Assembly: GCF_026210795.1 (NCBI RefSeq)
Contig: NC_089455.1
Coordinates: forward strand, 1,612,001 to 1,676,000
Direction of reading: 5' to 3'
DNA from: Rhizophagus irregularis
Taxonomy: Eukaryota; Glomeromycota; Glomeromycetes; Glomerales; Glomeraceae
Length of the DNA stretch: 64,000 bases
A program made the position numbers and the translations under genes. Positions 9,751 to 23,109 of this stretch are shown piece by piece. Every line of letters begins with the position of its first letter. Within the stretch, counting starts at the first letter, position 1. The notes under the pieces are model-generated. The model searched no databases, was not told the origin of the DNA, and saw nothing but the letters and a program-made list of their open reading frames with translations.

Positions 9751-12700
9751 CTATAAAAATCGACATTCCATCCTGCAAAAGCTGTTATTAAGTAGCACCG
9801 TTAGACGACCCATAAAACCCGAAAAGTGATTAAACCAAGGCAAACCATATTTCATCGAGTTCTTCAACCAATCGGTTTCAGAGTCACGTGAATCGTGTAG
9901 GGTCGGAGGAGGTAAAGATGAGTAAGGTATGTACATTGACAATGGCAAATTAGATGTCTTTGGAGTAGTTTTCAACTTATAGGTAATATTTATCGCGTTT
10001 TCCTATCTACATTTTTCATAAGAACGCGGATTCCAAATTCGTCTTCTGAATTTTTGGACAAAATTATTATGAATAGCAGCGATAACCTTTATCGCAGAAA
10101 TTCTCGGAATGGATAAATCGACAAATAAGTCAATAAAAAGTTTGGGTAAACAACCGCAGACCAGGGCATAAGAGGACCAATTTGTAGAAGAAAAGGACCA
10201 GCATGAAAGAGAAGTGAGTTTAGCAATAAATGGAATGGGATCAATGTCAGCCAATTTACCGGCTTCCAGAATTTTGGAAATCAAATGATTTTGATAAGAT
10301 TGAAGAATTTGTTGCATAGGTAAGCGACGTCTTTTACACATAAAAAGGTGCATCAGGTCTTCCATGCGGTCGATACAAGAACGACAAGTTAATTCATCCA
10401 TGTATAAGTCTGGGCGAGTCTGTTTAAGCTTTTCTAATGTAGGTAATTCGTCCAAGAAAAGTTTGAATTTAAAGGTTAAGTGTCTTGAAGCGTGCTCAGG
10501 AGTAAAGGATACATCATGAGAAGGCTTGAAATTCAAAGCGAACCAAGTAAGATCCCAGTCAACAACATAATCTATATTAGATGATAATAATAAAGAAGTA
10601 AAGTGAAACCGCGTTAAGGCTAACAAATTATGCATTAACTGCGTTTGATAATATTGCTTGAGAAGGTGTCATGGATTAGATTCACAGACAACATCATTGT
10701 CATAAGTTAAGACAAAATCATGAGCAGAGGCCAGGTCCATTCCAGAAATCAAAATACTGGATGACGCAGTATGAGCAGTATTGGCCAAGGAGTCAGCAAA
10801 ATCGTTTAAATAATTGCCAGAATGAGCTTTAACTTTGACGGGAAGGACAGTCAAATTTTTAGAGAGGATGGTTCGCTTGATAATAGCCCAAAGCTCAAAA
10901 TTTGTAGTTTTATAGTACAGACGACTATTTGAGTAAACAAAGGAAGAGCAACTTCGAAGACCATCAATGGCAGTTTGCGAGTCAGTGTAAAAAGTGACCT
11001 CTGAGTCGCGAGAAGAGATAGTTAAAACTGCATAAATAGCAGCAGCTTCAGCTCGAGAAGAAGAAGGATTATCTCAAATAAGGCCGTGAGCATAAGTGGC
11101 AATTGAGTTAGGAAAGCCTGCATCGGGAACGATTTGCATCCAGGACCAGCCCATAGAAACATCAGGAGTGCCTAAATTAATAAGAAACCCATCAGTGAAA
11201 AAAATATAACGCGAATCCGGAGAAGCGACCAACGGGAGTTTGCAAAAACAGCAGCAGCCGAAGATTCAATAGTGACAGGAGTAATGGGAGCTACAATGGT
11301 ATCGACAGAAGGGGAATCAGAATCAAAATCCAATCTACTATAATAAAGACGGATACCATCTTCTATATCAGCCCAGGTAAAAGGGGAAGTCACTTCAGAA
11401 GTATTACATCTGATCCGCTCATTGGTAGTGGGCAGAATAAGCGAATGTCGTAAAGAGACCGTAGGTGTACAAAGGGTTAAATCAGCATTCCGTTTTTTGG
11501 AAGGAGGTAAAGGAATATGAGCAGCGCAGCCAGGGCAAGGAGAAAGTCTAATGAGATCACCAGGCGAAGATTCACAATTAGGAGATACCCAATGAACAAT
11601 AGAGCAAGTACCACGACTTGCTTGGATCAAAAGTTGTTTGCCAAAGATGGGAGAACCAAGATCGTCCAACGTGACAATCCAATTTTTAGTAGTGGGAGGA
11701 GAGGACAGACAAGGTTCCAATTCATAAAATGAAGTATCATTCTTATGCATAGTAATAAAATAATCCATCAAACGATTATTGGAGTCAGGAACAGTGGTAG
11801 CTTGTTGGATATCTTTGTACCAGTAAGGAATACGGCCAGGGTCACGTCGTCCAACCAAATTGTCATAATAAGCCTTTCAGGAAATCAAATGAGTTCCTTG
11901 AGGAGTAACAAGCTGAGATAGATAAAACAGCTGTCGTTTACGCAGAATGAGAAAATAGGCTTTAAAGGCTTTAGGTGTCATGCATTCAAATAGAGGAACG
12001 CATCCGTCTAACAGGGATAAGTTCGGAAGCTTCAAAAGTTGAGTATGAAGCAAACGAAAAGGAGTAGAAGTTAGGAGAGCGATAGTGCATGCAATATAAT
12101 CTTTCTTAAAAGAAAAAAGAGAAGACCATATAGACCAGTCCTTAATTAAAAGGGGAGAAATAGGAATCAAAAAATTATATTGAATCAAACACAATCTATA
12201 AATAAAAAGAGATTGAATAAAAAAAGAAGAAGAATTAGCTATTAAAAATAAATTAGTAATATGACATTGTCGTTGATGAGCAAACAAATTAATCAAGCCC
12301 AAGGCTTGAGACAAGAATAAAATGGGATTGGGTAAAGAACGAGAAAAGTTCGCTTTGTGCTTTACAACAGATCGTATACTTCTCATTATTAGGTGGCAGT
12401 CCGATTCGGACAAGTGAGTAACTTGCATCCGGTATTTAAGTTTTGGTATAAGGACAGCATTATGTAAATACACGACTTGTTTGGGAGAGAGCTTTGCAGG
12501 TCGGATGGTCGCAGTAAAGGAGCAGCATTCACGCTTGAGTTGCTTTTTGACAAAATCACGGGAGCTTTTAATGTTAAACCAGACACCTAAAAAACGAAAA
12601 GAAGTTGTCATGGAAATTGGGGTAATAGTAATGGAAGGAACACTATTTAAAGAGGATAAATCCAGATTAAAAGTAATAGGGGATAAAATGGAATTCAAAG

Positions 12701-13265
12701 TCAAAAGCAACAAATTAGTAATTAACACATATTTGTTATGATTGGCAGAAGTGTTATTGATCTGATAAAATTCTTCTGTAATGGATAACATAAATTTCAT
12801 GCCAGCTTTGATCGAGGAAATAAGAGTAGAGTCATCCATAAATACTAAATTATTAATCTTCAAATCAGGAGAAGGAATTGGAGAATCAATTAAAGACGGT
12901 GTAGAAAGAACATAAGGGTCCATCATTTCATTCTTCAAAACAGTAAGTAAAGGATCAATATAAATAACCCATAAAAGAGGAGAGATAACTTCGCCTTGAT
13001 CAATACCAATACGAACCCTATAAGCAGGCGTAGATCCATGAGCAGTGAAAACGCGATTAGTGCGTTTCGTGAAAAGTGAAAGGATAAACTTAACAGCGGA
13101 AGCTGGAAGACGTATACGTTCGAGAGCAAAACGTAACATTGTCAGATCGACCGAGTCAAAAGCTTTAGAGATATCTTGGGAGAGAATCCAAAGTGGGTTT
13201 TTATTGATATCAGTATCATGGATAATAGATTCTAGAGTAATAATAGGGTCGCGGCAAGAAACACC
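9751..13265 (-). pseudogene. LINE A ORF2 remnant (reverse transcriptase and RNase H)
   Basis: Minus-strand remnant. 13265-11877 holds the RT domain with DISKAFDSVDLTML, IDQGEVISPLLWVIYIDPL and the catalytic NNLVFMDDSTLIS. 11858-11172 is the connecting region. 11170-10670 is RNase H with YTDSQTAIDG-like and SGNYLNDFADSLANTA motifs. 10635-10003 contains a Cys/His cluster, CRSCIDRMEDLMHLFMC. The gene is broken by stops and frameshifts (about 11877, 11230, 11075, 10670 and 10005). Compared with copy B, the endonuclease half is missing because of 5' truncation. Confidence 0.8.
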
Positions 13266-13268
13266 AGG

Positions 13269-13283
13269 ACTGGTCAAAAACTA
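13269..13283. repeat. LINE target sequence, middle copy shared by LINEs A and B
   Basis: ACTGGTCAAAAACTA, identical to 28325-28339. It separates the truncated 5' end of LINE A from the 3' end of LINE B and serves as a flanking duplication for both. Confidence 0.75.
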
Positions 13284-13539
13284 GGCAAACGTGACATAGT
13301 AGCCTTTATCTTTATTAAATTTATTCGAACTTTGACAATTTACAAAAATAAAAAGAAAGATATAAAAATAAAACTAACTAAAAACAAAGCTATATAGTCT
13401 CCTAAGAAAAAATAAAGTAAAAAATTAATCTAAAAAAAGAAAAATCGCATTACACTAAATTTCCCCAGATCTTCCCCCTTGATATATTCCAACCAAAGTA
13501 GAAGCAACTATGCTAACAAAATAACAAATAGCGCGCCCG

Positions 13540-16500
13540 CTATAAAAATCGACACTCCATCCTGCAAAAGCTGTTATTAAGTAGCACCGTTAGACGACCC
13601 ATAAAACCCGAAAAGTGATTAAACCAAGGCAAACCATATTTCATCGAGTTCTTCAACCAATCGGTTCTGGAGTCACGTGAATCGTGTAGGGTCGGAGGTG
13701 GTAAAGATGAGTAAGGTATATACGTCGACAATGGCAGATTGGATGGCTTCGGAGTAGTTTTCAACTTATAGGTAATGTTCATCGCGTTTTCCCATCTACT
13801 TTTCTCATAAGAACGCAGATTCCAGATTCGTCTTCTGAATTTCTGGACAAAATTGTTATGAATAGCAGCGATAACTTTAATCGCAGAAGTTCTTGGAATG
13901 GATAATTCAACAAATAAGTCGATGAAGAGTTTGGGTAAGCAACCACGGATAAGGGCGAAGGAGGACCAATTTGTAGAAGAAAAGGACCAGCATGAAAGAG
14001 AAGTGAGTTTAGCTATAAATGGAGTAGGATCAGTATCAACCAAATTACTCGCTTCCAGAAGATTGGAAATCAAATGATTTTGATAAGATTGGAGAATTTG
14101 CTGCATAGGCAGACGTCGTCTTTTGCACATAAAAAGGTGCATCAGGTCTTCCATGCGGTCGATACAAGAACGGCAAGTTAATTCGTCCATGTATAAGTCT
14201 GGTCGGGTCCGTTTAAGCTTTTTCAGTGTAGGCAAATCATCCAAGAAAAGTTTGAATTTAAAGGTTAGGTGTCTTGAAGCGTGCTCAGGAGTAAAGGATG
14301 CATCATGAGAGGGCTTAAAATTTAAAGTGAACCAAGTAAGTTCCCAGTCAACAATATAGTCTATATTAGTTGGTAATAAAGAAATAAAGTGAAATCGCGT
14401 TAAATTTAACAAATCGCGCATTAACTGCGTTTGATAATATTGTTTTAGAAGGTGTCGCGGATTAAATTCACAAACAACATCATTGTCATAAATTAAGACA
14501 AAATCATGGGCAGAGGCCAGGTCCATTCCAGAGATCAAAATACTGGATGACGCAGTATGAGCAGTATTGGCCAAGGAGTCAGCAAAATCGTTTAAGTAAT
14601 TGCCAGAATGAGCTTTAACTTTGACGGGAAGGACAGTCAAATTTTTTGAGAGGATGGTTCGCTCGATGATAGCCCAAAGTTCAAAATTTGTAGTTTTATA
14701 GTACAAACGACTATTTGAGTAGATAGAGGAAAAACAACTTCGAAGACCATCAATGGCAGTTTGCGAGTCAGTATAAATAGTAACTTCAGAGTCGCGTGGA
14801 GAAATAGTTAAAACTGCATAAATAGCAGCAGCTTCAGCTCGAGAAGAAGAGGGATTATCTCGTATGAGACCGTGAGCATAAGTGGCGATAGAGTTAGGAA
14901 AACCTGCATCAGGGACTATTTGCATCCAAGACCAGCCCATAGAGACATCGGGAGTGCCTAAATTAATGAGAGACCCATCAGTGAAAAAGGTATAGCGCGA
15001 ATCCGAGGAAACGACCAGCGGGGAATTTGCAAAGACAGCAGCAGCCGAGATTCAATAGTGACAGGAGTAATAGGGACTATAGCGGTATCTGCAGAAGAAG
15101 AATCGGAATCAAAATCCAATCTACTATAATAAAGACGGACACCATCTTCAATATCAGCCCAGGTAAAAGGTGAAGTCACTTCAGAGGTAGTACGTCTAAT
15201 TCGTTCATTGGTAGTGGGCAAAATAAGCGAATGTTGTAAAGAGACCGTAGGCGTACAAAGGGTTAAATCAACATTCCGTTTTTTGGAAGGAAGCAAAGGA
15301 GTATGAGCGGCGCAACCAGGGCAAGGAGAAAGTCTAATAAGATCACCAGGCGAAGATTCACAATCAGGAGAAATCCAGTGAACAATAGAACAAGTACCAC
15401 GACTTGCTTGGACTAAAAGTTGTTTGCCAAAAATGGGAGAATCATAATCGTCCAACGTGACAATCCAATTTTTTGTAGTAGAAGGAGAAGATAAACAAGG
15501 AGTCAAATCATAAAAGGAAGAGTCAATCGTAGGCGTAAATTTAAACTGATCTATCAAATGATTATTGGAGTCAGAAATAGTGGTAGCATGTTGAATATCT
15601 TTGTACCAATAGGGGATACGGCCAGGGCCACGTCGTCCAACCAAATTGTCATAGTAAGCCTTCCAGGAAATTAAATGAGTTCCTTGGGGAGTAACAAGCT
15701 GAGATAAGTAAAACATTTGTCGTTTACGCAGGATGGGAAAATAGGCTTTAAAGGCTTTAGGCGTCATGCATTCAAATAAAGGAACGCGTCCATCTATCAA
15801 GGACAAATTTGGAAGCTTCGATAATTGAGTGTGAAGCAACCGAAAAGGAGTAGAAGACAAGAGAGCAATAGTGCATGCGATATAATCTTTCTTGAAAGAA
15901 AATAGAGAAGACCATATAGACCAATCTTTAATTAAAAGAGGAGAAATAGGAATCAAAAAATTATATTGAATTAGACTCAATCTATAAATAAAAAGAGATT
16001 GAATAAAAACAGAAGAAGAATTAGCCATTAAAAATAAATTAGTAATATGACATTGTCGTTGATGAGCAAACAAATTAATCAAGCCCAAGGCATGAGACAA
16101 AAATAAAATGGAATTAGGTAAAGAACGAGAAAAGTTTGCTTTATGCTTTACAACAGATCGTATACTTCTCGTTATTAGGTGACAATCGGATTCAGATAGG
16201 TGAGTAACTTGCATCCGGTATTCAAGTTTCGGTATAAGGACGGCATTATGTAAATACACAACTTGTTTGGAAGAGAGCTTTGCAGGGCGAATAGTCGCTG
16301 CGAATAAGCAGCATTCACGTTTGAGTTGTTTTTTGACAAAATCCCGGGAACTTTTAATGTTGAACCAGACACCTAAAAAACGAAAAGAAGTTGTCATAGA
16401 AATTGGGTAATAATAATGGAAGGAACACTATTTAAAGAGGATAAATCCAAATTAAAAGTAATAGGGAATATAACAGAATTCGAAGTCAAGGGCAACGAAT

Positions 16501-19164
16501 TAGTAATTAACACATATTTGTTATGATTGGCGGAAGTATTATTGATCTGATAAAATTCTTCAGTAATGGATAACATAAATTCCATGCCAGCTTTTGACGA
16601 GGAAATAAGAGTAGAGTCATCCATAAATACTAAATTATTAATCTTCAAATCAAGAGAAGGACTTGGAGAATCAATTAAAGACGGTGTAGAAAGAACATAA
16701 GGGTCCATCATCTCATTCTTCAGAATAGTAAGTAAGGGATCAATATAAATGACCCATAAGAGAGGAGAAATAACTTCGCCTTGGTCAATGCCAATGCGAA
16801 CCCTATAGGCAGGCGTAGATCCATGAGCAGTGAAAACGCGATTAGTGCGTTTCATAAAAAGTGAAAGGATGAACTTAACAGCGGAGGCTGGAAGACGTAT
16901 ACGTTCTAAAGCGAAACGTAACATCGTTAGATCAACTGAATCAAAAGCTTTAGAAATGTCTTGGAAAGAATCCAAAGTGGGTTTTTGTTGACATCAGCAT
17001 CATGGATAATAGATTCTAGAGTAATAATAGGGTCACGGCAAGAACCTCCAGGAAGACCAGCGAAGTTACCACCTTTAAGGACATGGTGTAAAGCCATGAT
17101 AGTAGAAAGGCGATTATAAAAAAGTTTGACAAGAGATTTCCTTATCACTTCAAGTAGGGTAATAGGGTGAGTATTTTTTAATTGACACTTCCATTCGTGA
17201 GGTTTGGGGATGGGAAAAACCATTGCTTGTCGCCATAAGTCAGGAATATCAGCTTTGAAAAGGCATGCTTGAATCAAAATGAGAAGTAAAGCCGAGGTAC
17301 GAGATCCGAGATGTTTGAGCATTTCATAGGTAATCATGGAAGGACCAGAGGCTTTACCGTTAGGAGTAGAAGAAACGGTGGATAACCATTCATCAAGGGT
17401 AGGGGGATTCATTAAAGAATCATAGATGGAGGAGGACACATCATCCATAGGTTGATAGGCAGAAGACCATCTATCAGGTAGTGTATCAATAGATACAGGG
17501 GGAGTGGACTTTATAGGTACAAAGTTTTGGAAATGGTTAACAACAGCGTCATCTATGTCCTTAGGAGCAGTTAACAGCTGAGGTTGAGAAGGATGGTCGA
17601 TGAAGACACGGTCCAAAGTGATACGGCGACGGGTGCGAGAAAGCGCTGAGTCAATAAAGGAGGAAAGGTCAGTTTCAAAATTATTATTCCTATCGTCCAA
17701 GTGAGCACGGATGGAGGAGTCTTGGAATTCTTTTTCTTGAAGTAAATGAAATCCCCGTAAGGATTTTGAAATATCAGATAAATCATCAAGAAGTGACTTG
17801 AAATTATCTTGTCGACATGATGAAAGAGAAAAGGGCAGAGTAGGAATGAAAGTAAAAACTTTCTTATATAATTGAAGAATGTTTTGAAGTCGATGCAAAT
17901 GTATAGACCACTTATGCTCATGAGCAGCAGAATAAGTTAAAGGATATTTGCGCAATAGACGTATCGAATGCATTAGGCGATTTAAAAACCGATAATTTTG
18001 AGTTAAAATTTCCAGATCTTTAGGAACCTTAGGAGTATAATTATTGCCAACAGTAGAAGAAGGTAAAGTAGCGTTGGCGGATTTAAGGATTCGCGATTGA
18101 AGATATTCGCACATCTGATTGATATGCCAGGAGGAAAAGGTTGATGGTGAAACATCACATAAGGCATCAGCTTTGTCAGCAAATTCCGTCCATTGAGTAT
18201 CAGTTACAGAATCAAATTTGAAAACGCGACGGGTTTGGCGCTTAAGTTGACGAGCGCGAGCCAATTTGGTAGAGGCAAAAAGTAAAGACATATCATAATA
18301 TGTGATGACAGGGTTGTGATCAGATGTGCAGATGTCTTGAGCATTAAAAATACAAGCAGTAAGAGCAAATCCTTTGAGAAGAGGGCAGGACCATACATAA
18401 TCAACACAAGTAATGTGGTCATTGCGTTGAAAGGTATCTAAAGAGTCAGAAAGATTAATGGGTGTAAAATCTTCATAACCATGAGAAAGGAGATGAAAAA
18501 GTAATCGGTGTATATGTTTTGAAGCAATTTGAAGTTGATTAAAATAAATAGGATAATATTTATCTAAATGCATATTAAAATCGCCACAAACAGCATGATA
18601 AAAACCAGCTTGTTTAGTAAGGATAAGTTGTTGAATAAGCAAATCAATAGTGTCAGTGCGCAGAACACTTTCAGCAGGGGGAGGGATATAAATAACAAAT
18701 ATACGCAATTTAACATTGCCTTTAAAATATAAATCAACAGAAAGCAGTCGTGAAGAATGGGATTTAAAGTCTTGTACATGTGATGCAAGAGAATTTTCTA
18801 TAAATAGGGAAACACCACCAGAAGAAAGAATTTGTTTAGAAGTATCCAGATTCGAAGAAAACACAGCATAATTAGAAAGTCGTTTGGATAAAAACTTCAT
18901 TTGTTTAGGGTGGATATGAGTATCAACAATACCGCCAAAGGAAATATGTTTTAGAGAAAAGAAGGTAGAAATCTCTTCTAATTTAGTCTGACCATGCATT
19001 TTAAGGCCATTGACATTAAAAGAGGAAATATTAAATGAATTGGGGATAGGAGAAGTGTTACTAGGAGAAGAAAATAATGATTCATGTGAAGAAAGTTCAG
19101 TAACATTATCAGGGTTGGGAGGGTTTCGTATAAAGGTGTCATAATTAAAATTATTGTCTGACAT
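13540..19164 (-). pseudogene. LINE B ORF2: APE endonuclease, reverse transcriptase, RNase H, zinc cluster
   Basis: The start ATG is at 19164, 50 bases after the ORF1 stop. The APE endonuclease occupies roughly residues 40-300 (SFNVNGL, GDFNMHLD, SDHNPVITYYD). The RT follows with ASGPSMITYEMLKHL, PIPKPHEW, DISKAFDSVD, GIDQGEVISPLLW and the active site VFMDDSTL. RNase H begins with FTDGS and continues with SRAEAAAIYA, YTDSQTAIDG and NDFADSLAN, giving all four acidic positions. A C-x2-C...H-x3-C cluster follows (CRSCIDRMEDLMHLFMC). Three single-base losses break the frame: near 16965 and 16408 (both seen by comparison with copy A) and near 15050. The catalytic residues survive, so the inactivation looks recent. 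Confidence 0.85.
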
Positions 19165-19214
19165 TAAAACACAATGATAAAAACAGTCGGGGAGATAAGA
19201 TTTGAAGAAGAAAA

Positions 19215-19263
19215 TTAAATAGAAGAAGCTGAATCAGCTTGTTCTAGGGGAGCACCACCAATG
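19215..19263 (-). pseudogene. LINE B ORF1, 3' end beyond the CACTA insert
   Basis: The last codons of ORF1. Joining 26107-26109 (one target duplication) to this stretch gives ISSIGGAPLEQADSASSI followed by a stop at 19215-19217, in frame with the ORF1 part to the right. This shows the CACTA element landed about 15 codons before the ORF1 stop. Confidence 0.75.
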
Positions 19264-19539
19264 CACTAGTCGAAATAAGGCAAATCGGAAGTAAGGCAAA
19301 TCGGCCAAATTTCGGCCAAATTTCGGATAAATTTCGGATATGATCGATAATCGGCTGACATTCGGCATAGCTGATTTGCGGTGCAAAATTCCGATTTCGG
19401 ATATGATCGATAATCGGCTGCATATCAGATGACATTCGGCATAGCCGATTTGCAGTGCAAATTCCGATATTTGTTTCAAATTCCGATGTTTGCGCATTAT
19501 AATATTTCGACATTCCGATAATTATATTATATGTAAATT

Positions 19540-19770
19540 TGACATTTAATAATTCCGATATTTGTATTGTATTGTTTTAACATTTAATAAATTTCGATAT
19601 TTGTATTATTTGAAATTTGTATTATTTTGAAATTTAATAAATTCCGATATTTGTATTATTTGAAATTTGTATATTTTGAAATTTAATAAATTCCGATATT
19701 TGTATTATTTGAAATTTGTATTATTTTGAAATTTAATAAATTCCGATATTTGTATTATTTGAAATTATAT
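19540..19770. repeat. Tandem repeat of about 50 bp in CACTA subterminal region
   Basis: Four to five copies of a unit beginning ATTCCGATATTTGTATTATT, with starts near 19640, 19690 and 19740 and more degenerate copies before. It is non-coding and lies between the left terminal region and the transposase stop. Confidence 0.75.
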
Positions 19771-19809
19771 GTCATTTCATCAAAATAAAGTTCGAAAAAG
19801 ATACTAATT

Positions 19810-22800
19810 TCAGCGAATATGAAATTTTCTATTGACTGGATTTACCGCTAAATAGACGTTTGAACTTCTCCTGCCTGAAATTCGGTATTTCGTTGGTATA
19901 AATCGGCCAAGAATATGATGAACTGGAATAATACAGTCGCGGGATTCTGGGTAAAACTCGGTACCCCATAATTCAACATTGCATATTTCGTCATCTCTAA
20001 CTCTGAAATGATACCGAATATTTGATGATTCTGCAGGTTTATACCAGCGAATAAATGCTAGATTATGTTCGGATAACCCATCCGGCAAATTAACGGCATG
20101 TGTAAAAAAGTATTGGACTTGTCCAGGATAGCAATCGATATCACCACTTTCTGTCATAAATTTTGCCAAGATAAATGAGCTTTTTACATGACGTGATGAT
20201 ATCGAAGAGCCGAATATTTCAGAACCAATTCGGCACCTTCCAAATTGATTCATTTTAACTTGAACTATTATCGAATCTTCTGCACCCTCTCCAAATGGTT
20301 TCCGAAATTCCATCGTTTCGTAGCTCGCCATGTAGTATTCAACTATTAAGTCAAGCATATCACTTGACATTACAATATCGTTAAATACTGGTCTGAGCAT
20401 TTCGCCCGGAAATGCTTCTTTTCCTGTGGTGGTCGATTCATGAATGTTTCTTGAAGTCAACCAAAATCGCCTCATTTCATCAGCAGAAAATTGGTCGGCT
20501 TCCGATGGAGAGCCAACAGATGGTCTATTACTAATCAAATCTAGGCCCTTTGATTCCACGCCGGAATTAATGATATTACTGATTTGATTATCAAACATCA
20601 GGCGGCGCATAATTTCCGGTTCAATTTTCCTTTTGCTATTCGGAAAAGAGCCTAAATTTATTTTAAACAAAAGTTGATAAAAATGCATTATTTTAGAAAG
20701 TAACAAGAATATTTAAAATATTATACCTAGCATGCCATTCATGCGCTCAAAGGAAAAACACCAGAATGTATATAAAGGTCCATAGTCGAGTGAGCATTCA
20801 CATAAGTGAAGTGATAAATGTAAATTCGGTGTGATTTTATCGCGACCGTAATTTTCTTCTATCAACTTCACTAGGTTAATTAGCCTCTCGATGCGCCTCT
20901 CTCATGAAATCGACTTCTACAATTCGACTTACTGAAATTGAACAAATTCTCACAAAATTCACGAGAATCTTCCGGTCATTCTCAGAAAGATGTTCCCAGA
21001 GAGAGACCGTTGCATATATTGTAAAAAATATTCGCCATTGATCCGCAGTAAAATTTGAAAACCCATCTCCACAATCGACTTTTCCCGGGATTCGACCCAA
21101 GTCAGCTGGAACTTTAAATTCATCCATTTTTTTCTGAACTGTTTTCAAAATATGTGTTGTTAATACGCCATTTTCGATCCAAAGTCTTCTTACAATCCAT
21201 TTTGCGATGCCCAGAAACAAGCAGTGCATCGGGTCGATTGTAATGAACTGAATTGGATCGAAATATGGTAGACGCAATAATTCGGACCATCTAACTCCAG
21301 TTTGCTTTACAAATCGCTTTCTTGCTGCGTCCGAATTACAGCGTCTCCATCCTATAGCATCTTGACGATGTTGAGCCGAATCACGGCAAGTAAACCATTC
21401 GTCCATTTCATTTATCCCAGCGAAATTATGCTGCCGATTTTCATAATTCGCCTTCTTTTCGCATCTATGACACGACACCAAAGCGGAAATATGTCCGCAA
21501 ATTTTTCTTGCAGCCGGTATGTCGCATGAAACAAGAATCAGAGCTGCGCGAATTCTTTTCCCTTCTTGACATTCATACGTTTTATTTAATGTCACTCCTT
21601 CCCAAAGTGACTTCAACTCATCAATGATTGAGCGCCAGATAGTGGTTAATCTTATGTAAACTTACTTCATCTGGGCCGGGTAATAAGCCAAGAATCAAGA
21701 TATTATTGCGCTTGAATCTGACATCCCTCGGAAGGTTACCGATTGCAGCGTATATTACTCCGGTGCTGTGGATTGTGCCATCGAAGGGTTGAAACCAATC
21801 CAAATTCAAAATCAATCCGAGGTGCGAATCAGCAACATCAGATCGGAAAAAATTATTCGAACTTTCATCTGTCGTTTCTTTAAAAGTTTTCCAAACTTCA
21901 CCATCGTATATATCAGTTAGGATATTATCGAAAGTTGGACGATTTATCCAATGCCTTAGAGAATTTTCAAAGTTAGGTTGACGATACATTGCTTCCAATT
22001 GCTGCTTAATACTCACAAACGGAAATAATAATTCAGGTTTGATTGAAATTTGGTTATTTAACAATGTTGTTTTCTGTGCCAAAGGTGTTTGGCACAACCT
22101 TAATCTTCGAGTTGTCGAATTAGGAAATTCGACATGGCAACACTTCATGATGGCAGGTTGCTCATTTTGGAGAAAACTTTTTATTTCCTGTTTGTTGTAT
22201 AATTTGTGGCATTTGGAACACGCCACAAAACTACGAAACCGGTCTTCGCATTAAGGGCTTTTTCTTGCTGATATAAAGTGTCAGGAAATGGGTCAAAATC
22301 AGGACTACCGATTTCTGTTAGAACAAGCTTCAAGAATTTTATCAATGATTCTGTAGCTGTTTCTGGTAAGTTAAACCTGGTTCGGAAGCTCATGATCCAT
22401 AATAATATCCATAAGAACCGATTATTTATTGATTGTTCAGTATCAGAATCTTGAAATGGTTCGAAAGGTGGACATGAATAATTTTCAAAAATTTCGTGGT
22501 ATTCGTCATCATTGGATGGTTCATTATCGGATGATTCATTTCTATCATCGATATTTGCATCTTCCTCCGTAGTATATTCAGAAGATTCAGAAGATTTATC
22601 ATCTACTGTATCTCCTAATTCAGCAATTATAACCGGTCGAACATATTTTCTTGATCGTTGTCTACTAGGCAATTCAGCTTCTGATTCTCTCATTCGTGGT
22701 TCATCTGATATTGAGGCACTTTCGTATGGTTCATCAGCTTCCGGATTCTCTCATTCGTGGTTCATCTGATATTGAGGCACTTTCGTATGGTTCGTCACTA

Positions 22801-23102
22801 GGCAATTCAGCTTCATCAGGTAGATGTACTTCTGTTCTTTCTGAATCATCATCCTCTGAATCTTGGTTAATTTCATGGATAGTTTTCGTACGAGGATCTA
22901 CTAATCGTCCATTACATTCAGAACAATTACATGCAACTAACCTTCCAATACGTGATGATGTAGGATAAGATTGATTTGAAGATTCTTCGTCAATTATATT
23001 TGACACTGATCTGGTTCTTTGTATACGTGATGAAGGTATGGCATGAGGTCTAGAATCTGATTCTTCATTGAGTATACTTGATAATGATCTTTTTCTCGTC
23101 AT
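19810..23102 (-). pseudogene. Plavaka/CACTA transposase (broken)
   Basis: Minus-strand gene read from 23102. The N-terminus is acidic and Ser-rich with a CNCSEC motif. Next comes ACSKCHKLYN (about 22200), a Cys-rich box typical of Plavaka transposases, then the core DSHLGLILNLDWFQPFDGT (about 21780-21830) and NLPRDVRFK with LGLLPGPDE. A CHRCEKK box lies at about 21470, FITIDPMHCLFLG at 21220-21260, and DYGPLYTFWCFSFERMNGMLG just before an intron (about 20728 to 20657). The C-terminal part runs 20656-19810. Breaks: a 61-bp tandem duplication at 22687-22795, single-base losses near 22235 and 21635, and a frameshift near 20890. The domain order is complete, so this is a recently dead autonomous gene. 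Confidence 0.8.
22687..22795. repeat. 61-bp tandem duplication inside the CACTA transposase gene
   Basis: The 61 bases from 22687 to 22747 are repeated from 22748, almost identically for the remaining 48 or so bases. Because 61 is not a multiple of three, it shifts the transposase frame. Confidence 0.85.
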
Positions 23103-23109
23103 TTTTGTG

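Larger units (their letters stand above)
8314..13268 (-). mobile_element. LINE copy A, 5'-truncated
   Basis: A non-LTR retrotransposon on the minus strand, closely similar in sequence to copy B (13284-28324). It stops abruptly at 13268 within the reverse-transcriptase region, corresponding to about 17050 in copy B. This 5' truncation is the usual outcome of incomplete target-primed reverse transcription. The 3' end lies next to 8313 and shows no poly-A tail. The 15-base target sequence flanks it at 8299-8313 and 13269-13283. A 1.17-kb MITE is inserted near its 3' end (8325-9493). Confidence 0.8.
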
